Below are positions 1 through 11,900 of a stretch of DNA of 64,000 nt, piece by piece. The notes under the pieces are model-generated. The model did not search any database, was not told where the DNA came from, and saw nothing but the letters and a program-made list of their open reading frames with translations. The translations under genes and the position numbers were made by a program. The DNA is from Perkinsus olseni (lineage: Eukaryota; Perkinsozoa; Perkinsida; Perkinsidae): assembly GCA_013115135.1 (NCBI GenBank), contig JABANP010000126.1, positions 1-64,000 of the forward strand, read 5' to 3'. Positions within the stretch are counted from its first letter, which is position 1, and every line of letters starts with the position of its first letter.

Positions 1-1
1 G

Positions 2-1856
2 CCATTCATACAACGTACCATTGTTGATACCCTCCACAAGGATCTATCCCGAACCCTTAATGCTGATGAATGCGTTGCTCGTGGTTGTGCACTACAAGCC
101 GCCATGTTGTCACCGTTATTCAAGGTTAGGTAATATACAACACTCCCAAACAGCCTCACTCATCATTCCTCTTCTCAGGGACTTCGCTGTCACTGATTTC
201 ACCCAGCAAGGTGTTGAGGTTGCATGGAAGGCCGCAGCAGCAGCAGCAACCGGTGATGATAATGAACAACAACACGAACGAGCTGATGATGATACTTCTG
301 ATGGTTCTGCATCTATTAAAAGGACTGAAGTTTTCCAACCACGGTCGACGCTGAATATGGTTAAGATGCTCACCTTCTATCGTAAGGATGCCTTCGATCT
401 ATGGGCCCAGTATCCTAACTCGAAGGACGCGTCGCTCGGAAGATTCACTGTGCAAGTCCCTCATAGTGATGGTGCTCCCAAGAAGATTAAAGTTAGAGCT
501 AAGCTCAGTCTACACGGTACGTTCAGTATAGAGAATGCCACTATGATTGAGGAAGAGGAATATCAAGTTGTTGAGAAGGAACGTCGACCTAAAGACAAGC
601 AACAACAACAACCTGCTGGTGCTGATGATGATGTGAACATGCCGGACGCCTCCCCTTCAGCTACTACCACTACTAATGCTGATCATGATGTTAATATGCA
701 GCCTGCTGAGGTAGTAGCGGTAAACACAACAACAATACTGCTGCTATCAATGTGTCATTATTATTGCTCGTTGCTTTCAGACTGCTGCTAGTGATAAGGA
801 GGAGTATGAAGAGGTTGAAGTTACGAAGACCAAGACACGTACCAAGAAGACTGAGATACCCATCATACGTAATACATCATCATCATCGCTATTGTTGTTA
901 TTGTTTTATGTGGCAGGTTGTGGTGTACCCGGCATGACGGAAGAGCAGCTCATTGCTGCTGAGGATGATGAGTCCAAGATGAGGGGTATTGATAGAGAAG
1001 TTGCTGAGACTGATGAGAAGCGAAATGAATTGGAGAGTTATGTATTCGAGAGCAGGTTGGTGCTGATGATGGTGGTACTCATGATGCTAGTACTACTGCT
1101 GATCAGGGATAAGATAAGTTCACCATCATCAAAGTGGTATGAGTTCCTGAGTGCTGCACAAAGAGATGAACTATCTAATATACTTATGCAAACTGAGGAT
1201 TGGATTTATGACCATTACGATGTAATAACCCTTCACCTCTAGCAGATGATGATGATGATGATGATCATTATCATGGTCTTCAGGCTACCAAGGCCGAGTA
1301 TATGGATAAGTTGATAGCGATACGACCATTGGGAGATGGAGCTGAGTATCGTGCATCAGAAGCATCCTTGAGACCAGAGGCAGAAGCTAAGACACAAGAT
1401 GCTATACAGAAGTATAGATCCTTAGCACAGTCACCTGATCTTGCTTACTCGCATATTGCTATTGAAAGGAAGCAGCATATCATTGATGAGTGTCAGAAGT
1501 TGGAATCATGGTTATCTCAGCAGAAGGCATTACAGGCACGTCAACCTCTCTATGATACCCCAGTTTATACTGTAGCTGAGCTCAATGCTAAGACTGATGC
1601 TCTTATTAAACTAGCTGATGGTATATTATCTGAGAAGCCCCCCAAGAAGGAAGAGAAGCAGCAGAGCACCACGACCAATGATGCGTCCGAGTCCCCTTCT
1701 GCTGATGATACTCCTGCTGCTGCTGGCGGCGATAATGGTGAATCTAGCGAAGAGGAGGGAGGTGCTGGCGGCCCTACTGTTGAAGAGGTCGATAGTTCCT
1801 CGCCTGATGCTTCTACTAAATATGAGGCCTCCCCTAAGGATATGGATGTTGATTAA
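2..1856 (+). CDS. Hsp110/HSPA4-type chaperone, 3' part
   Basis: This is the C-terminal part of an Hsp110-class protein, a nucleotide exchange factor for Hsp70; the 5' part lies left of the window. The end of the ATPase domain is recognisable ([17 protein letters not shown], then [11 protein letters not shown]). It is followed by the substrate-binding beta domain with an acidic Asp/Glu/Gln-rich insert, and by the alpha-helical lid ([31 protein letters not shown]). Frame continuity and homology give GT-AG introns at 130-178, 711-780, 869-916, 1056-1106 and 1222-1283. The stop is TAA at 1854-1856. The C-terminus is low-complexity and acidic and ends in SPKDMDVD, which differs from the EEVD tail of cytosolic Hsp70. 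The next gene is on the same strand, 405 bases away. Family assignment is secure; which Hsp110 paralogue it is cannot be told. Confidence 0.9.
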
Positions 1857-2261
1857 TCCTCCTATGATAATGATGATATGCTTTTGATGTGACCTCAGTA
1901 TTATATTATCAACATCGTCATCATCATCATAAGCATCAGCAGCAGCAGTGGTAGCATTATTGCTACTCTACCAATACTCGTATCATCTCTCGTAGCCCCA
2001 TCGAGAAGGCAATGGTTAATCAACAACAATAACAAACACTGTACTAAGAAATGTAATGATAAGACACCCCAAAAGGCGATGATTCCACCGTCGTTATTCC
2101 TATTACTACTTTCATCATTGATAGAAGTAATAGTGCTAATCCATCGTCGTCATCGTCGTCGAAGCTTTCATCCATCAGGACGTTGTTGTGTTGTTCTAGT
2201 AGATGGATGGGCGAATGGATTACAATTGTGCAGGGCGGCGGTTATACTTGTTGTTATAAGT
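1857..2261. other. Spacer rich in ATC/GAT triplets
   Basis: No supported gene. The stretch holds several runs of CATCAT and CGTCGT triplets, for example around 1914-1934 and 2140-2160. The open frame that extends the next gene upstream to 2079 is mostly hydrophobic and arginine-rich low-complexity translation and was not taken as coding. Confidence 0.5.
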
Positions 2262-2849
2262 ATGTCAAACTTTAAGAATATATCGTCCTTCGATAATCCA
2301 TTACAAGCCTTCAATTATTACTTTGATAATATTTATATACCAGCAGGGCATCCTGACCTAGCGAGAGGACAGCGAGTTGATGATGATGGAGAAAGAGGAA
2401 AAGAAGGATGGTGGAGATCCTTATGTGAAGCCTTCATGGATCTACAACAATCATTGCAGTCTGAAGGATATACATTGTCTAATAATGAAGATGATGATGT
2501 CGAAGAAGTTCATACAGATTCTTTGTTACTTCTAACTTCACCTTATGTAATTGCTGATTGTATGAGCCATTATATAGATTGTATGGCAATTACCAAGAGG
2601 AGCAGTAAGAATCTTATGAAGGTTAAAACTTACTTGAAACAGTTTATAACCATCATAACAGCAAGGTTGAAGATAATTGATTATCATTCGTCATTGTTGG
2701 AAACTGGTGACGACAGAGATGCTAAAATAAATAGACGAAGAGAGGAAAAGCGGCTGAAACAGAAATATATGAATATAAAGTATCATCTTAACAATGGCAA
2801 GGATGATGATGATGAGGAGTTCGAACGAGATTGTTATATTTCTGATTAA
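2262..2849 (+). CDS. Small acidic protein of unknown function
   Basis: A 195-residue single-exon frame with no family I recognise. I chose the ATG at 2262 (MSNFKNISSFDNPLQAFNYY) because the frame upstream changes to triplet-repeat translation. The protein is predicted to be largely helical and cytosolic: no signal peptide, no membrane segment, two acidic Asp/Glu clusters (near residues 80-90 and at the C-terminus, DDDDEEFERD), and a basic stretch NRRREEKRLKQKY about 40 residues before the end. Stop TAA at 2847-2849. An additional upstream or downstream exon cannot be excluded. The absence of in-frame stops over 588 bases in AT-rich DNA is the main support. Confidence 0.55.
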   Translation: MSNFKNISSFDNPLQAFNYYFDNIYIPAGHPDLARGQRVDDDGERGKEGWWRSLCEAFMDLQQSLQSEGYTLSNNEDDDVEEVHTDSLLLLTSPYVIADCMSHYIDCMAITKRSSKNLMKVKTYLKQFITIITARLKIIDYHSSLLETGDDRDAKINRRREEKRLKQKYMNIKYHLNNGKDDDDEEFERDCYISD

Positions 2850-3185
2850 ATACTTTACGTTGTTATGTTGCGGAGAAACTACACAAGGAAGCTCCGTGTG
2901 TGGATAGTCCACCCGAATGAGCTCTGAGCTGCTTAAGTTTCTATCGATGCAGTCTTAAACTAGGCAAAGGCAATTGTCACTCTCGCCCGTGCCAACTTGG
3001 TAGTGATACTGTCACTCTTGCATAACTTGGAGTTAACATATTAGACATGTGCCACTTGCCTCTTCGCTTGTAAATCATGAGGTACACCACACATTGAACG
3101 ATGCTACATTGCGTATCCTTCTTGTTATCATTGATACAATTGAGTTGATAGTAGAGCACTAATAATCATGTTATTAATAGTTGTC
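2850..3185. other. Intergenic stretch before the RAP gene
   Basis: No convincing gene on either strand. The 60-residue minus-strand frame at 2977-3159 has no homology I can see. This interval probably holds the 3' end of the upstream transcript and the promoter of the RAP-domain gene. Confidence 0.4.
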
Positions 3186-6100
3186 ATGGCAATGCTGTTG
3201 TTACTGAAATCAACATCCTCACATCATGTTCGATACCAGCAGGCTATGATGTATACTACAGCAAGGAGTAGATCAACCTCGATAATACTATGGCGAATAC
3301 AGGCTAATAGTGATGTCAAGGAGTCGTTACTACGATACACTACACCCCGACCAACAGCACCATCATCATCGTAATACTCATCATGTCCATCACGTCATCT
3401 TGTGTATTGTCCCTTCAGGTCTGCTGTAAGTAGTATGATATGCTTATCACGTGTTATTGCATCGATAACCAGTCTTAACTCCCTACCCCATACTAATGCA
3501 TTACTAACATTACCCTACACCAAGGCAATACTTACTGATATACTACTACAGGTAGTACTAGACTATCACCATTAGTATCAACAGCAACAACACCATCATC
3601 TCAGATATCATCATCACATGGGTGGAGTATGACTTCAGAAGATGCCATAACATGTATGAAGGCCCTCTCCTACCTACCCACTAGTGATGCTCCACAAGAG
3701 GCACATATCCAGTTACTACGTATAATATATCCCTTCATTAACCCATACACTAGGGATAGGTAGTGATGCTCATGCTGATCACAACAAGTATTACGGAGGT
3801 AGTCAGGTCTATGGAAGCTGTTATCTCGGAAGTGGAGAGTATCCTGCACACGCTCGCTCATGTGCAAAGTAAAACTCTCATTGGCAAGCACTTGAGTAAG
3901 GATAATAATACATTGGTACAGCGGCTGATATGTAGGTTGATTGATGCTAATGATAGTAGGGAGGTGAGTACGATGATGATGGTAGTAATAATTGGAAATG
4001 GTTATCATTGTAGGTGAGCATATCCAATATATTGAACTTGAGGAGGAGTGTAAGGATACTGAAAAATAAAGATATGCTAGCTAGGCTGGATGATGTAGTA
4101 GTCATGACGATGATCTTGCCAAATTCAATTCTAACCCTAGGTGATGGTTAAGAAGTTGTCGGTATTACTGAATGATAATAGTCAAAACCAACAACAGCAG
4201 CAGCAGTATCGAGGTATAACAGCTGAGTCCGCTGTAGCGGCTATTGAATGGGTAGTGCTCATCATCATAGTCATCAACAACAGCTTGGTATCATGTAGTT
4301 ATCAGGCCATGGAAAGTGGGTACTCTTTAACTGACCTACCACCAATACTGAATATAATAATTAGTAACAGTAATAAACCAATACCACACCATGATGAACT
4401 AGAGGACAATAATGCAACTCACACCCACCATCATCCAGGGTATAAGGCGACTATATCGCAGCATTGTCGATTATTATCCGTGGTAATAGGATAATCATGG
4501 CATGTTACCAATGTTGTCATCATAGTCATATTACAGATACTACTACGGCCGACAGGATTGGACCATCCCGGTATACACCGGTTACTAGAGGGAACAGTAG
4601 CAGAGCTTACACCCAGGATAAGAGAGTAATACCCCCACCACCTCGATAACTGTCATTATTAATCGTCGTATTATCAGACTTACTCTACATGATATTGGCC
4701 TGTTGATAGAGACATTATCAGCGGTGTATAGCAGGATGACCACACCCGAGAAGGGTATTGATAAACGACTTATACCATATGCAGCTAAGATACTAGATAC
4801 TATGCAACATAAGGTAACGTGATGAGGAGGGTGTGGTACCGATGAGGATACCGACAGGTACTCGCCAACCTCAGTGCTCTACCCCATCATCATCTAGCAT
4901 CAGTATTGACGATTTATTTAACATCGATAGTAAATGACAGGAATGGTATCATCAATACCCTACCAACCACCACTAGCGTTATGACGATAAGACCTATACC
5001 AGAGCTCATGCCAGCCGTGCTACACACTATACGTGATAACTATACAGTATGGCCTAGGGTATTCAGAGTATCATCAGGTTCAAGAGGCAAGGAGTTATCA
5101 TTATCATCACTGGTCGAAGTATTATCAACTCTGGGTTATTCAGCTGATGGTAGTGATGATGATGATAGTGGTGGTGGTAGTGATGGTTATACTATTGTCA
5201 TAAGGTACTGATCCGTTGACATCCAGTGAACGTAATGCCCTGAGGGAGGCGTTACAGGAATCATTCTCGATACGTCCTGATGATGATGGCAGTAATGAAC
5301 AACAACAACATGAGCAGTTGAGGAGAGCGATATCAGCAGATCTATCACTCAAGGGAGCCGTTCAATTCCTCTGTATTATATCATCGTCGACAACATGCTG
5401 TTGTCATAATCATCGGTACTGCCAGGTACTCTTTACGAGAATGGTCTAGCTTATCCTCAACCTCCCCCACCATCGGATAAACCAGAGCTACATATCGCAC
5501 AATTACTAAGAGAATTCATAAGAGAGAATCACAACGATCAGGGATCGTCAACAGCGTTAGTTGAAGGAAGTCCTGTCAGGGCTACTATGATACTAGCAAG
5601 TAGATATCGTCTTGGGAATACTATCATTGTTATCGTCATGACCATTCAGGAGCGTTGAGGGCTAAACCTGTCTTCGGTGATTCCTTCCACCCCCAGAGGT
5701 TACTATCGGATATGATAGTATCATCACGTAGCATCATAATGAATGCTCCTCTACCCCAGAGTAATAACAACCATCAACTAAGCAACCAAAACCAATCGTT
5801 ATCAATTTTTAGAGATGAACCTCTTGGCAGCAGCCATTACTGCATCGTCATCATCGTCAGCTGCTGCTACTACTACGACCACTAGTGGTGTATATGATAA
5901 TACCGTAGAACAATTGTCCTCGATAGTATTCAACGATAGCAGCAGTAATGACATTGACAATAAGACAAGTGTGGACGAGACGCTGTCATCTTGTAAGGTA
6001 TACTGCCTCGAGACTATCGTCATGTGTTGAATATATTATCATCAATACTCACCAGTGGTCCTGATATAATAATAAATAAATCAGTTTTAACCAAGACCAT

Positions 6101-8217
6101 GCGAGTAAGCCTTCCACTACCACTAGCATACCACAAATTGCCATCATCAGGCATTGATACCGGTAATAGAATACTGTGATGCTCCTGCATTGGTAACACT
6201 AATCAAGTTATTGGCTGACAATAGATCATCACTATCACCACTTATACCAAAGGACCATGACAACAGGATGTACTACTGTTACTCTTGTTGTGGTATGACT
6301 CCTTCTAACAGATACTCACCCTTCACTATTCTTGGCCCTACTCTCATATCAGCTCTGAATAGAGTTGTCCATGATCTAGATACTCTACCACAATTAACAG
6401 CAGTACTGCGGAGTATGGCGATATTGGACTGGTATACAGACACTCATCATCAATCAGGTTACTTGTCCTTCTAAAGGTACAACACCACATGTGTAACAGC
6501 ATTGATGAGGCAATGCTCAGCAGTGTCTCTTACTGTACAATCTCCAACTGATATCATACATTTAGTAATGATCATCATAATACACAGCAGCAGTAGAAGT
6601 GTATGTTGGCATTAGGTTAGAGCCTTCCGAGGACTACGTCTACATGATGCTACCTTCCTCAAACGTTTAACGGTATGGTATTCTTGGTATATACAAAAGG
6701 AGCTCTTCATCGATACTCATGATACTGATGATGCCATACAACCGCCAATGCCATTACAGTACCGACAATATATAGCAGCATTTGCTCTACCACTAACTGA
6801 TCTGGGCTTCTACTCACAAGAGCTGGTACAGCTAGTAGAGAGAGCTTTACCAACGAGGACAACGAATACTCCCAACGGTCATGATGATGCCAATACCGCA
6901 GCGGACTTGCGATCTGCAGCAGCAGCAGTAGAGTCATCCCATCCGAGGTTCGAGGGTCTGCTGTGAGCAGTAGTAGCCACTGATATTGTCAGGTTATTGG
7001 TGGATCTCCTCAACGTGCTCAGCCGCCAAAGGCATTTCCCACCTAAATTCATCACGGCTGTTGAGGAGCTCATCAACATTACTTCCACTACTACCAGCAG
7101 CAGCAGTAGGACGACTTATAACAGCATTAATGACATGACAACGAATGACTGGATACGGGCATTCCAGGTAAGTACATCACCTGCTGCTCCATCGTCTACC
7201 CATCATCCAGATACATCTGTGTGCAGCTGTCGAGGGCCCTCCGGCCGTGCGGAAGTATCTTACTCAGAATGCCGATGTTAAAGCGTTCTTTGCCGATAAT
7301 ACATCATTCGTCTGGTCAGTACTGCAACTCCGTCATAATGATTATCATTGCTGTGGTGTAGGTACGCATCACAAGAAAGAGATCGTACCAATTTCTTGCA
7401 CTCTGACACATCTTTACAGCTGAGTGAAGCTGTCACTGCCCTTGGATGGCCCCTCACTCTTGGCAATCAGCTCGGAGAGGTCCTCGCCTCATACCCACCA
7501 ACAATCATTATCGTCGTCATTAGGTGTACCATCTAGACATGATGACATCCCCTACATCATCATTGTCCCATGACCCTTCCACCATGCTGGATACCTCCCT
7601 CAACTATGAACAAGCAGGCAAACGTACACGAGACCGATCCTCCTCCCTCCTCTCCACTGGTCATCGCCAGGTGCTGCTATAGTCTGTATCAAGGAGGAAG
7701 ATGAACTAAGATGGTATACTCCCATCACCAGGGTGCTGATTATCATCATCAATCGAGTGCCGATGATCATCATAATATTGCCAATGTTCGGCTAGGTATG
7801 TTCCAATGGGGTATCCATTACTGCTACTCCAGTGCCGCGTCTCTTGTCATGTGTACTTCTTATCGCCATACTCATTGTTCGCCTGTCGTGCTTCATTCGT
7901 GCTCGGTGATCCTCCCTAACAACCCTCACCTCGATCTCCTCTTCCCTCTTCTACCATTGGCAGGCCATACTCGAGTTATGGTTGGTAATTCTCTGACCAA
8001 AGTACGGCATCTCCACAGTCTCGGTTGGAAGGTATTTCAACCACACATTCCTTGTGCTGTTGCTCTACCTATGTCATAGGTGATACCGGTGTGGTTATCC
8101 GAATGGTCAGAGTTACAGAGCGTAGAAGAGAGACGAAGATATCTGGTAGAACGAGCACAAGAAGCCTACGCAGTTGGTCCGGCTACAACTGACGTAACGG
8201 TCCGGGAGATGGTATGA
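3186..8217 (+). CDS. RAP-domain protein, probably organellar RNA metabolism
   Basis: A multi-exon gene ending in a RAP domain. The last exons splice to give KVRHLHSLGWKVIPVWLSEW, followed by a helical tail and a TGA at 8215-8217. The final intron is about 8032-8079. K-x-R-x-L-x-x-x-G-[WY]-x-V-x-x-[IV]-P-x-x-E-W is the RAP signature. Upstream exons are short and encode Leu-rich helices (for example DAPQEAHIQLLRIIYPF near 3690-3750), as in FASTK/RAP and octatricopeptide-like RNA-binding proteins. A plausible start is ATG 3186, whose first about 45 residues are hydrophobic and basic with no acidic residues, consistent with a mitochondrial presequence. Known RAP proteins act on mitochondrial or plastid RNA; that role here is inferred. 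About 15 introns are expected; only the 3' ones are placed confidently. The gene might be split in two. Confidence 0.7.
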
Positions 8218-8939
8218 ACATCGAGTGCTCATGGATCTTCAGGTTTTTACATCTCCGATCCGTCAATTTAACGAGGCTTGATTATGCTTGTTGCGGAGTG
8301 CTACACCCCATGTCTTCTGATGTGCGTCAAAGTTTCTGACACCCCACTAGGCCTGCGTTTGTCAGTACACTGCAGTACACTTTGTCCACTCCCAAGACCG
8401 AACGCTCATTCGCGGTGGTAGTATGACTGATGCCAAGCTGTGGTGCCCTGATAATCCAATCCCCGGCATCACGTCCATCTCTACAATCGCCCCTGTCTGG
8501 AGTCATGTTACTGATATCTTCGGCAGATTCGAATATTTGAAGAAGGGGGTGGATGGAAGGGTCTGTTAATCTTACTCCAACCAAGCAATGCTTCCGTCGA
8601 GTATTTATCGGACATACAGTACGTGCAACGACTCTTCCACTCTTCGCTGTCAGCCACGCGAGTAACACCTTAAAAACCGTGTTGGGTTTGTTTAGCAAGG
8701 GTAGACACGTTTACATTCACTCTCTCATGGCCCATCACGACCACTCATCCTGGGGTTATGGAAGGTCCCCGATGATGGTAATATTGATGGTATTACGACA
8801 GACTCGGTCGTCGAGTTCCGAAGGGAGTACCGTTCATAGATCGCAGGGAGGTTTGACGCGGATCGACCACTTCAGTAAAGTGACTTCACCTACAAGCCCT
8901 ACGCATTACTGTAGAACTCTACAAGGAGTAACGGCTCAA
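8218..8939. other. Convergent intergenic region with unassigned frames
   Basis: The region lies between the stop of the RAP gene and the stop of the giant minus-strand gene. A 123-codon minus frame (8327-8698) and an overlapping plus frame of 130 codons (8553-8945) are open, but neither shows a domain, signal peptide or codon pattern that lets me prefer one. Either could be a terminal exon, a small gene or chance. Confidence 0.35.
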
Positions 8940-11900
8940 CTATAGTATGAGATGGAGAAGAGCATGATAACATGTTGTGAGAAACGTTAATGAAGTGATG
9001 ATAGCAGACCATACCGCTGCACTCCTCGTGCTCTCTTGATAGAGCCGTACTTGATCACATTCCTGAGGATTAGACCGTACGGTTACACATCAGCTGGACA
9101 CCCTACCTCCCCACAGACCTGACCGAATTCGAAACCTGGTAGGGGTATAGTTGCCAGAATGTGGTCGGCATCTTTGATATCGTTACATTCACTGGAAGGG
9201 GAGGAGCACATAATGATATACCTAAAGGAAAGGTCCCTGGCAACGATCCCGTCCAAGTTTATTCTTACCAGACGTTGTGGGAAGGCATGCTTGAAGGAAT
9301 CAACACTGGGAATGAGAATTGATAAGTATCCGGCCCCGGTATACGATCGAGTGGTAAGTTCTCGAACTGGGTATCATCAACTAATATCTTGAGCTGATCG
9401 GCGCGTGAGAAGTCCACCCACACCTGATTAATAAGGGCTTTACTCTGTGAATGGATGACGAGGATACCTGTGGCCTCTTAGGGAAGCGTTTATTGAGACT
9501 TCTCACTGAAGTAGCCTTTTGTATTTCATGTACGAACATATCAGGGAAGACAAGGAGTATCTGTATGAGGAGTTTGGATATGAATACAGCCTCGAGTGTT
9601 CATACAGCAGATATCGCCCTGGTCGATTGTTGTAGAGTAAAACCCAAAGAGATGATCGAAGCGGTGTTGGGCTCGGAGTTGGTCCACCCAATAAACGGTT
9701 CTATGATCTGATGCATCGAGGACACTGTGCTGATAACGATGCGTATTAGATGTAGTACAAAGGGTCCATCGGGTAGGGGTGGGTACGGCACTGGTACAGC
9801 AAAGGCACCATCAACAACAGCACCATCCTTGTCCCTTAGTAGGATATCAAACGAGTTATCATCTCCACTGGTGCTGATGGCTGATGGTACGGGTATATCG
9901 ATAGACAGGAGGAAGATGAGGCTCATTGGGGATCTATTATGGAGTAAGGCGAGGGTGACGCTGAGGTTCAACTCCTACTGTAGAGGCTCCGACAGGCCAC
10001 CCATAGTGAGCCATCTCTGTCGATCTTTACTGCTATCCGTGATGCATTGTGTTGAGGTTGGTAAGGTTATCGGATGGAACCTTGATGTGCATTGAAGACT
10101 GTATCTGAAGATAAGGGACATGATAGTGTCACCACCATGCTGAGGGTGGTCACCCTTTAGGTGGCCTGAGATCTAGGCTGTATACCCGATTGGGCCTGTT
10201 GATGATCATAGTGATAGCCACAGGTTGATTGTAGGTCCCCCCTATTGGTGGGTATATCAGTTTGAACCCTTCTAGCGGTACAATATCGAAGCCAGGCCCA
10301 TCACCCCAGCCAATGATGTCATCATCCTCGCTACCATCATGAGCAATCAAGTACCTATCAACTGCTACGACTGCTGCTGCTAGCATCATCACGGACTGTA
10401 CCAAGTATTATCCTCAGGTGTATGAGTAGGTGTCCTCACTGTCATCTTCACAGTATACCTCCCCTCAGCGCCGGTTATCTGCTGCTGCCGTGTTGTGAAG
10501 GTCAGTGTAGCTACTTGACGCTTTAGATCCCCCCAGGTGTAACTGGAGGAGGACCCCAGTGTCTCTGCTGGTGTTGCCACAATGAGGATGATAACCTTTC
10601 CAGTTCGCATCCTTGACCACATCCATTCACATTGAGCTCGTATCTTGTTGGTATTATTATTTGAGCCCTGAGGGTGGTACTAGCCAACCGATTCGGAGGT
10701 ATATACAATCCATTGATAGTGATGGACACCTCAATCCAGGTATACGGAGGTGGTACCTCGAGGATGACGACAAGAATATCAAGCATGATGATCATCATGA
10801 TGATGGCAGACCTACCTCACTGGTGGTGATGTTCAACTCCAGAGGCAGAACAGGAGCCGAGTCCCCTGCGAAGGCTTCTGTTAGACCATCATTAGTATTC
10901 ACTGGATATACCTACTACTACAGCGTTGTACATTGATGGTTGAGTACACACCTGAGACGTTGATTGTAGTGGCCATTGCACGTCGAGCCTCCAAGAGTTG
11001 TCCCCAGGATGTGGCAAGACCTCCATCTGCAACCTGTATCGTACGCCGAGCACCATGACATCAGTGGAGGCTAGTGATGTAGCCGATAACGCACTGTCGG
11101 GTGACAGGACAGTTATAGAGGCTTCTAAAGGGCGGCAAGGATAAGCATTGGATGGTGGTGGTAGTAGCACTACCGTGTTGGCCTAGCACAACTGGTGTAT
11201 CTATACCAAGGCTCCTCCATGTATTAGGGAATTGATCAAGATCATAGAAGGATATATCCACGAGAGGCGGGGTTATCCCTTCTTCCCGTCCTGGTTGCTG
11301 TACTGATGTCGACTGCTGCCCTTGCAAGGAAGGTAGTATTGTATATGCTCCAGGGCCTATCAATATACTACCCTGACTCGACAGACACCATCATCATCAC
11401 CTTCTGATTTCACAACAAGCCTCGATCCAGCCTTAGCTGATGTCATGACCTCGAACTCAAAGACCGCCATACCTGATAGATCGGTAGTAGCGGAGACATA
11501 GGAAGAGTGTATTCCAACTTGTCTCCGCATCAACTCTTGGACGCATAAACCGCTCTACTGGATACACATCATCATCACCGACCTCACCGAGGACACGGAA
11601 TATACCTATGGAACAGCCGAGGAGTTGGCGGATGGATGGTATGATGGAAGATGGCTACCAATCAATTGGGTTGATAAGACTGTAAGTGCTCCCTGGCTGG
11701 AAGTAACCTCCTCTGAAGGCTACCTTCTCATCTCTCATATTACCCATACTAATATCGGACCCTGAAAAAGGAATATTAATGCAGCTGGAGGTGGTGATGG
11801 TTTACCAGCATAGGTGGTGAAGGTGAATATTGTCTGACCACCCATGGAGGCAAGCTTCACGTTCTCTAGGGTGATTTCCACTCTCCTCCCCGGCTCTAGC

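Noticed and set aside
8553..8945. A 130-codon plus frame considered as a transposon or retroelement fragment.
   Set aside because: No reverse transcriptase, integrase or transposase motif can be read in any of the three frames, and there are no terminal repeats.
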